The notes beneath the pieces were generated by a model, which was given only the letters and a program-made list of their open reading frames with translations, was not told the origin of the DNA and did no database searches. The translations under genes and the position numbers were made by a program. DNA of 64,000 nt from an uncultured bacterium (lineage in GTDB: Bacteria > Actinomycetota > Coriobacteriia > Coriobacteriales > Coriobacteriaceae): the NCBI GenBank assembly GCA_905215385.1, contig CAJMPY010000011.1:1-64000 (forward strand). The letters are read 5' to 3'. Below are positions 58,719 to 64,000 of the stretch, piece after piece. The stretch's first letter is position 1. Each line of letters opens with the position of its first letter.

Positions 58719-59989
58719 AGGAGGTCGCGATCTGCGACGTGTACCCCTACGAGCGCGCCGACGGCGAGCCGATGAACCCGCGCGACTTCACCACCAGGGA
58801 GAGCGCCGAGCACATCGCGGGCCTGGCCGCGCAGTTCAAGGCCAACCGCCTCAACCCCGGCCAGCCCGTCATGAAGCCCATCCTGTACAAGGAGGGCGGC
58901 ATCTACTGGATCATCGACGGCGAGTGCCGCGTGCGCGCCATGAGGGCCATCGGCACCGAGCGTTTCCTCGCCGAGGTCTACGACGACCTGGACGACGCCG
59001 AGCTGGCGCGCGTGGAGGCCGCCAAGGCCATGGTGGAGACCGACGCCAAGCTGGGGCTGACCGCCGAGGAGAAGTCGCGCGGCGTGCAGACCATGCTGGC
59101 GCTCGACATTCCCGACGAGGAGGTGGCCGTGGCCGCCCGCACCGACGCGGGCACCGTGGCCAAGGCGCGCCGCGCCGCCCGCAGGGTGCAGGACGCCGCC
59201 TACGACATGACGCTCGACCGCCTGGCCGCCATCGCCGAGTTCGAGGGCGACGACGAGGCCGTGGCGGAGCTTCGCGACTGCAAGCAGTCCGAATGGCAGC
59301 GCGTGTACGCGGGCCTGAAGGCCAAGGCCGAGCAGAGGCGCAACCGCGCCGAGGTGGTGGCGGTGCTTGCCGACGCGGGCGTCGAGTTCGTCGACGAATG
59401 CCCCGAGGGCTTCGCCGCATGCCGCACGTTTTCCGACTACCGCCCCGACCTGGCGGCGCTGGACGCCTACGTGGCCGACAACGCGGGCGCGGGGCTTCTG
59501 GCCGAGGAGACGTCGTTCGGCGTGACCCTGCTGGCGCCGGTGGCCGAGGGGGCCGACGAGGCCGCACAGGCCGCAGCCCAGCGCAAGGCCGACTTCCAGG
59601 CCGCCTACGAGGACGGCGCGAAGGCCCGCCGCGAGTGGCTTGCCGCCCACGCGGGCGACCTCAAGTCGATGCGCCGCACGGCTCTGGCGCTGACCGCGTT
59701 CTCCATGGAGGCCGAGGCCGTGGAATCGTTCGAGAAGCTGCTGGGCCGACCCATCGACCGCACGCCCACCGAGCTGGCCGTGGCCATGGGCTGGCGGGCA
59801 GCGTGGAACATGAGCGGCTGGACGGCCTGGAGCCTCATGGAAGGCGGCAGCTCCGTGTACTTCAACCGAGCGACGGTCGAGAACGTGACCATCATCTACG
59901 AGGCCATGAAGGCCGACGGCTACGAGCCGAACGCGGCCGAGACGGAAACCTACGAGGCGTGCATGGCGCGCCTGGGAAGCGAGGAGTAA
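58706..59989 (+). CDS. ParB/Srx-like N-terminal domain protein
   Basis: The 427-aa protein has a ParB-like nuclease domain at about residues 5-95 (DVYPYERADGEPMNPRDFTT, SAEHIAGLAAQFKANRLNPG, GIYWIIDGECRVRAMRAIG). A ParB-type HTH region follows at about 110-160 (KLGLTAEEKSRGVQTMLALD, then VAVAARTDAGTVAKARRA). The rest is helical and phage-specific. No ParA is adjacent, so it is more likely a replication or early regulatory factor than a partition protein. GAGGAGG precedes ATG 58706. Confidence 0.82.
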   Translation: MQSLEEVAICDVYPYERADGEPMNPRDFTTRESAEHIAGLAAQFKANRLNPGQPVMKPILYKEGGIYWIIDGECRVRAMRAIGTERFLAEVYDDLDDAELARVEAAKAMVETDAKLGLTAEEKSRGVQTMLALDIPDEEVAVAARTDAGTVAKARRAARRVQDAAYDMTLDRLAAIAEFEGDDEAVAELRDCKQSEWQRVYAGLKAKAEQRRNRAEVVAVLADAGVEFVDECPEGFAACRTFSDYRPDLAALDAYVADNAGAGLLAEETSFGVTLLAPVAEGADEAAQAAAQRKADFQAAYEDGAKARREWLAAHAGDLKSMRRTALALTAFSMEAEAVESFEKLLGRPIDRTPTELAVAMGWRAAWNMSGWTAWSLMEGGSSVYFNRATVENVTIIYEAMKADGYEPNAAETETYEACMARLGSEE

Positions 59990-61000
59990 ATGAGCGAAGC
60001 AGTTGAGGCCGAGATCATCGAGCCCGAGGAGGCGTCAGAGCTGACCGTGGCGTACTCCCCCGCCGTGATCGAGGCCAACTTCGACGCCCTGGAGGCGCAC
60101 GTGCGCAGGCTGGTGGCCGACTACGAGGGCGCGACCTACGACATGGGCAAGGACGAGAACGTGAAGGCCGCCAAGCGCGACCGCGCCTACCTCAACGGCA
60201 TCGCCAAGGAGATAGACGAGCGCCGCAAGGCCGTGAGCCGCGAGTACACGAAGCCCCTGGCCGCGTTCGAGGACAGGTGCAAGGCCGTGGCGGGCATCGC
60301 GAAGCAGGCAGCCGACGGCATCAAGGCGCAGCTGGACGAGGCCGAGGAGGAGCGCCAGCTGTGCGCGTACGCCAAGCTGCGGGAGCACTACGAGGAGTTC
60401 GCCGGGCTGCTGGCCCCCGTCGTGCCCTATGAGCGTTTCCACGAGAAGCAGTGGACCAACAAGACCTTCGGCGAGGTGAAGGCATTCAAGGCCCTGGAGG
60501 CCAAGGTGGAGCGCCTGGCCCAGGACTGGGAAACCCTCAAGGCGCAGTTCCAGGGCGAGCCGTTCTACGACGAGGCCGAGCGCGAGCTGTTCGCCACCCT
60601 GGACCTGGGCGCGGCCATAACGGCGGCGCACAAGGCCGAGGAGGAGCGCCGGCGCATCGCCGAGCTGAAGGCGGCCATGGAGCCGGAACCCGTGGAAGAG
60701 CCCGAACCCGAACCCGAAGCGGTGCCCGAGCCCGCGGAATGCCAGCCCGCAGAGTTCCCGCAGCCGCTTGAGCAGATGCCCGAGCCGCAGCCCGCGCCCA
60801 TGCCCGCCCCGGTGCCGCCAGCGCCGCCCGCACCGGCACCCGTGGCCATGGCGGGCGACCCGTGGACGGTCGTGGTGCCGTGCGCCACGCGCGAGCAGAT
60901 GCAGGGCGTCGCGGCGGCCCTCAAGGCGCAGGGCGTCGTGGGCACCATCATGCACGGCACGGTGGGCCAGGTTTACGAGCGGATGAACGGAGGCTACTAG
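59990..61000 (+). CDS. DUF1351 domain protein
   Basis: The 336-aa protein matches DUF1351 over about residues 15-225: helical, with YDMGKDENVKAAKRDRAYLN, RRKAVSREYTKPLAAFEDRC and KQWTNKTFGEVKAFKALEAK. After it comes a Pro/Glu-rich linker (about 225-285) and a small C-terminal domain (DPWTVVVPCATREQMQGVAA). DUF1351 genes commonly stand before single-strand annealing proteins in phages of Gram-positive bacteria, as here before the ERF gene. The start follows the ParB-like stop directly (TAAATG). Confidence 0.88.
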   Translation: MSEAVEAEIIEPEEASELTVAYSPAVIEANFDALEAHVRRLVADYEGATYDMGKDENVKAAKRDRAYLNGIAKEIDERRKAVSREYTKPLAAFEDRCKAVAGIAKQAADGIKAQLDEAEEERQLCAYAKLREHYEEFAGLLAPVVPYERFHEKQWTNKTFGEVKAFKALEAKVERLAQDWETLKAQFQGEPFYDEAERELFATLDLGAAITAAHKAEEERRRIAELKAAMEPEPVEEPEPEPEAVPEPAECQPAEFPQPLEQMPEPQPAPMPAPVPPAPPAPAPVAMAGDPWTVVVPCATREQMQGVAAALKAQGVVGTIMHGTVGQVYERMNGGY

Positions 61001-61001
61001 C

Positions 61002-61574
61002 ATGACCCAGGAACAGCAGCCCATCGACCTCATGGCGGCCGTTGCCCGCGTGCAGCGCGCCGTGGTGGTGCCCAAGGCCAAGTACAACGCTTTCGGCAAG
61101 TTCAGCTACCGCAGCTACGAGGACATAGTGGCCGCGCTGAAGGAGCCGTGCGCCAAGGAGGGCCTGGCGTTCTTCATGACCGACGAGCTGGTGCAGATAG
61201 GCGACCGCTACTACGTGAAGTCCACGGCGTGCGTGTTCCCCGCCGAGGGCGGCGATGGCCTGCTGCAGGTGAGCGCCTACGCCCGCGAGGACGAGCACAA
61301 GAAGGGCTCGGACGACGCCCAGGTGACCGGCATGGCGTCGAGCTACGCCCGCAAGTACGCGCTGTGCGGCGCGTTCGCCATCGACGGGCAGAGCGATCCC
61401 GACGCCATGGAGGAGCAGCCCGCGCCCGAGGAGAAGCAGCCGCCCGCAGACGGCCCCTTCACGGCCCACTGCCGCAGCTGCGGGGCGCGCTACCAGTTCG
61501 CCAGCATGCCGCAGTACATGGAGTTCGTGGCCAACAGCCCGTGCTGCCCGCGCCCCGACTGGCAGGTGGAGTAG
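61002..61574 (+). CDS. erf: ERF family single-strand annealing protein
   Basis: The 190-aa protein has the ERF core: AVVVPKAKYNAFGKFSYRSY followed by EDIVAALKEP and KGSDDAQVTGMASSYARKYALCGAFAID. The C-terminal part carries a zinc ribbon (CRSCGARYQFAS ... CCPRPDW). ERF proteins anneal single strands in phage recombination. It works with the SSB encoded nearby and fits the rusA gene upstream. The start is one base after the DUF1351 stop. Confidence 0.92.
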   Translation: MTQEQQPIDLMAAVARVQRAVVVPKAKYNAFGKFSYRSYEDIVAALKEPCAKEGLAFFMTDELVQIGDRYYVKSTACVFPAEGGDGLLQVSAYAREDEHKKGSDDAQVTGMASSYARKYALCGAFAIDGQSDPDAMEEQPAPEEKQPPADGPFTAHCRSCGARYQFASMPQYMEFVANSPCCPRPDWQVE

Positions 61575-61928
61575 ATGCAGGCGCTCACCGAGGAGCTGGA
61601 CGAGCTGACCGACAGGCTGGAGACCGAGCTGAAGACCTGCAAGGAGTCGGGCTGCCAGTACGCCGAGAACGAGGCCGAGTACCGCAAGGCCCTGCGCATC
61701 GCCATCCTGAACGAGCGCCAGAAGGGCACGCCCGTCACCATCATCGGCGACGTGTGCCGGGGCCAGGAGCAGATAGCGGAGGCCAAGCGCCGCCGCGACT
61801 GCTCCGAGGCCATCTACAAGGCCTCGCAGGAGGCCATCAACGTAATCAAGCTGCGTATCCGCATGGTAGACGCGCAGATCACCCGCATCTGGAACAGCGG
61901 GGACGTAACCCAAGGAGGGTATCTATGA
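61575..61928 (+). CDS. phage hypothetical helical protein, 117 aa
   Basis: It begins directly after the ERF stop (TAGATG) and overlaps the SSB start (ATGA). The protein is a coiled-coil-like helical chain (LTEELDELTDRLETELKTCK) with three Cys and no known domain. Its place between ERF and SSB suggests a role in recombination. Confidence 0.72.
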   Translation: MQALTEELDELTDRLETELKTCKESGCQYAENEAEYRKALRIAILNERQKGTPVTIIGDVCRGQEQIAEAKRRRDCSEAIYKASQEAINVIKLRIRMVDAQITRIWNSGDVTQGGYL

Positions 61929-62497
61929 GCATCAACCGCGTGTGCATATCCGGCAACCTGACCCGCGACCCCGTGCTGCGCTCCACGTCTGGCGGCATGT
62001 CCGTGCTGTCCATGGGCGTGGCCGTCAACGACCGCCGCAAGAACCAGCAGACCGGGCAGTGGGAGGACTACCCGAACTTCGTGGACTGCACGCTGTTCGG
62101 CACCCGCGGCGAGAAGCTGGCGCAGTACCTCGCCAAGGGCAGCAAGGTGGCCATCGAGGGCAAGCTGCGCTACCGCAGCTGGAACGACCAGCAGACCGGC
62201 CAGAAGCGCAGCGCGCTGGAGGTCGTGGTGGACGAGCTGGAGTTCATGAGCGGCCAGCAACAGCAGCAGGGCTACGCGCCGCAGCAGTACGCGCCCCAGG
62301 CGGCCCCGCAAGCGCCGCAGGCCCGCACGTACGGCCAGGGACGCCCCGCCCCGGCACCTGCGCCGCAGCAGCCCGCCTACGCGCCGCAGCCGGCCACTCA
62401 GCAGGCGTACGCGCCACAGCAGCCCGCGCCGCAGCAGCAGGCCATGCCGCAGCAGCAGGCCATGCCCGATCTGTACGACGAGGATATCCCGTTTTAG
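61925..62497 (+). CDS. ssb: single-stranded DNA-binding protein
   Basis: The 190-aa protein has the OB fold (about 1-110): INRVCISGNLTRDPVLRSTS, DYPNFVDCTLFGTRGEKLAQYL and GSKVAIEGKLRYRSWNDQQT. A long Gln/Pro/Ala-rich linker follows, and the acidic C-terminal peptide DLYDEDIPF that recruits partners. GGAGGG precedes ATG 61925. It supports phage replication and the ERF protein. Confidence 0.96.
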   Translation: MSINRVCISGNLTRDPVLRSTSGGMSVLSMGVAVNDRRKNQQTGQWEDYPNFVDCTLFGTRGEKLAQYLAKGSKVAIEGKLRYRSWNDQQTGQKRSALEVVVDELEFMSGQQQQQGYAPQQYAPQAAPQAPQARTYGQGRPAPAPAPQQPAYAPQPATQQAYAPQQPAPQQQAMPQQQAMPDLYDEDIPF

Positions 62498-62516
62498 GGA
62501 AGGCGACGGCGACACT

Positions 62517-63218
62517 ATGGGCATGGTTATACACGACGACTTCTGGGCGGCCGCGCAGGCCATGCCCGAGAAGCAGCGCGCGCCGTTCATCTACGCCATC
62601 GTCGAGTACCGGTTCACGGGCAAGGAGCCGCAGGGCAGCCCCGCGTGGCTGCCTACCTTCCTGGTGCTCAAGGGCAGGCTCGACATGGGCGACGAGAAGA
62701 GCGAGCGCGCAAGGAAGGCGGCCAACGCCCGCTGGGGCAACAGGCCGGGGAAGGAAGACGCGGTGGACGATGCGGCGGCACGGGCGCAAGCCGATGCGCA
62801 AGCACATGCGGGAGCATATGCGGATACAGATGCAGTCGCACATGCGCAAGCAGATGCGGATGCACATGCAGGCGCATCGAGTTGCGGCAATGCAGAGGTT
62901 GAGGTTGAGGTTGAGTATATAGATAACCCCTTAATCCCCTTTGACGAAATCGTGCATGCGCTCAACGAGGCAGCCGGCACCCGCTACCGCTCAAGCAGCG
63001 CCAAGACCCGCAGGCTGATACACGCCCGCTGGGCCGAGGGCTACCGCCTCCCCGACTTCCTGGCCGTCATCGACACGATGGCAGCCGAGTGGGCGGGCGA
63101 CCCGAAGATGGCCAAGTACCTGCGGCCCTCCACGCTGTTCTCGCCGAAGTTCGAGGACTACGTGAACCGCGGCACGAGGACCCGGAAGGAGGCCGACGGC
63201 TATGCCGAGTACGACTGA
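62517..63218 (+). CDS. phage replisome organiser-type protein
   Basis: The 233-aa protein has an N-terminal part (about 1-65, FWAAAQAMPEKQRAPFIYAI) of the DUF6291 type. It is joined by a low-complexity Ala/His/Gln/Asp linker (about 85-120) to the conserved phage C-terminal domain (about 140-220, LNEAAGTRYRSSSAKTRRLI, then MAKYLRPSTLFSPKFEDYVN). That domain is found in replisome organisers. It would bind the phage origin and load the DnaC-like ATPase encoded next. The genes overlap by 17 bp. Confidence 0.85.
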   Translation: MGMVIHDDFWAAAQAMPEKQRAPFIYAIVEYRFTGKEPQGSPAWLPTFLVLKGRLDMGDEKSERARKAANARWGNRPGKEDAVDDAAARAQADAQAHAGAYADTDAVAHAQADADAHAGASSCGNAEVEVEVEYIDNPLIPFDEIVHALNEAAGTRYRSSSAKTRRLIHARWAEGYRLPDFLAVIDTMAAEWAGDPKMAKYLRPSTLFSPKFEDYVNRGTRTRKEADGYAEYD

Positions 63219-63930
63219 GTGCCCCCACTGCGGGGCGCAGCTGGAGGTCCGCTACGTGGTGCTGGCTGGCCGCCGCACCTTCTGCGGCTGGAAGCCGTGC
63301 GGCTGCCCGGGTGCCGTGGCGGAGCGCGACGAGCGTTCGCGCCTTGAGGCCAGGGCCAAGGCCGAGGAGGCCGCAGCCAAACGCCGCCGGGCCTACGAGC
63401 GGGCCGGAATCAAGCCACGCTTCATGACGGCCGCCTCCCCCATGGCCGAGGGCATTGCCGCGAAGGTTGAGCAAGGGCGCGGGGCGTACATCTGCGGCCC
63501 CGTGGGAACCGGCAAGACCCACCTGGCGAGCGCCGTGGCGCGGCTCCTGGTGGACGGCGGCACCAGCGTGAGGGTGACCGACATGCTGGGCGTGCTGGCC
63601 GCCATCAAGGGCACCTACGGCGGCGACGGCACCGAGGACGGCGTGCTGTCCAGGCTCTCCCGCGTGGGGTGCCTGGTGCTGGACGACCTGGGCAAGGAGT
63701 CCCCCACCGACTGGACGCTGGGGCAGGTGTTCCGCGTCGTGAACGACAGGTACGAGAACATGAGGCCCGTGGTCGTGACCACGCAGTACGGCAAGGGCGA
63801 CCTCATACGCCGCCTGGCCAAGAACGGCGACGAGGAGACGGCGGTGGCCATCGTGAGCCGCCTGTCGGAGATGTGCGACAAGTACGAGCTGCAAGGCAAG
63901 GACAGGAGGCTATCGAATGGCAAACGTTGA
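63202..63930 (+). CDS. DnaC/IstB-like ATPase, helicase loader
   Basis: The 242-aa AAA+ protein has an N-terminal zinc ribbon (CPHCGAQLEVRY ... CGWKPCGCPG), Walker A YICGPVGTGKTHLASAVARLL at about residues 95-110, and Walker B CLVLDDLGKESPTDWTLGQV with the DnaC-type sensor R further on. Loaders of this type place the replicative helicase at the phage origin. It starts in the end of the replisome organiser gene. Confidence 0.92.
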   Translation: MPSTTECPHCGAQLEVRYVVLAGRRTFCGWKPCGCPGAVAERDERSRLEARAKAEEAAAKRRRAYERAGIKPRFMTAASPMAEGIAAKVEQGRGAYICGPVGTGKTHLASAVARLLVDGGTSVRVTDMLGVLAAIKGTYGGDGTEDGVLSRLSRVGCLVLDDLGKESPTDWTLGQVFRVVNDRYENMRPVVVTTQYGKGDLIRRLAKNGDEETAVAIVSRLSEMCDKYELQGKDRRLSNGKR

Positions 63931-64000
63931 CACGCTGCCCGAGATCCTGCGCCCCCTCATGGAGGGGCCGAGCATCGAGACGCCCAGGTGCGGCGCGCCG
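63917..64000 (+). CDS. phage protein, partial at the right edge
   Basis: ATG 63917 overlaps the end of the loader gene and has AGGAGG upstream (63905-63910). The 28 visible residues (MANVDTLPEILRPLMEGPSI ...) do not identify the family. Confidence 0.6.
   Translation, partial: MANVDTLPEILRPLMEGPSIETPRCGAP

Larger units (their letters stand above)
53668..64000. mobile_element. prophage, left arm (continues beyond the window)
   Basis: A serine integrase and S24-type repressor on the minus strand, a divergent Cro-like gene and a tight rightward early and replication operon define a temperate siphophage-like left arm. Base composition is higher in GC and packing is denser (ATGA/GTGA overlaps) than in the chromosome to the left. 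The left end lies near 53660, in the third tandem repeat unit. The right end is not in view. Confidence 0.9.

Noticed and set aside
58706..59989. ParB-like protein as part of a plasmid or phage partition system
   Set aside because: No ParA gene or centromere-like repeats are nearby; the context is an early phage operon.

Overview
The window looks like chromosome of a high-GC gut actinobacterium of class Coriobacteriia, most likely Collinsella or a close relative. This is inferred from the set of housekeeping genes (type III glutamine synthetase, a fused MurT-GatD, a MetH lacking its activation domain, iron-dependent alcohol and glycerol dehydrogenases, an ABC-free NagB/IIA-Glc/GlmM cluster) and from codon use; no rRNA is present to confirm it.

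Positions 1 to about 18980 are accessory DNA stacked against the 3' end of guaA. Three 15-bp copies of the guaA stop region (4867, 7427 and 18966, same orientation) suggest successive integrations at this site. The left part holds a cupin/carboxymuconolactone decarboxylase protein with a divergent MerR regulator, a nitroreductase, a VOC protein, a possible small RNA, a YjdF gene with a probable azaaromatic riboswitch, and a decaying methyltransferase cluster. The 11.5-kb segment between the second and third copies resembles a defence island: a membrane protein with a PH-like domain and a PD-(D/E)XK-like motif plus a zinc-ribbon partner; an unrecognised 389-aa protein; an IS1595-family element with a nucleotidyltransferase passenger; an 859-aa protein with ten zinc-ribbon modules around a Vsr-like nuclease; and an AbiE-like HTH/nucleotidyltransferase pair. 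Two copies of an intergenic block bracket the ten-ribbon gene.

Positions 18966 to 52953 are core chromosome: guaA, asparaginase, ychF, a four-cluster ferredoxin-like protein, two glycerol dehydrogenase paralogues and an iron alcohol dehydrogenase, two TPR-like proteins, murT-gatD, tRNA-Glu, glnN, the metF / activation protein / metH operon, a UPF0210 gene, a methyltransferase, yhbY, a large AfsR/SARP-like regulator, nagB, a PTS IIA, glmM, rplM-rpsI and a patatin. Several strong palindromes and tandem repeats lie between them.

Positions 53668 to 64000 are the left arm of a prophage that continues past the window: a serine integrase and an S24-type repressor on the minus strand, then a rightward early operon with Cro-like protein, RusA, ParB-like protein, DUF1351, ERF annealing protein, SSB, replisome organiser and DnaC-like loader. 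No structural genes are seen yet.
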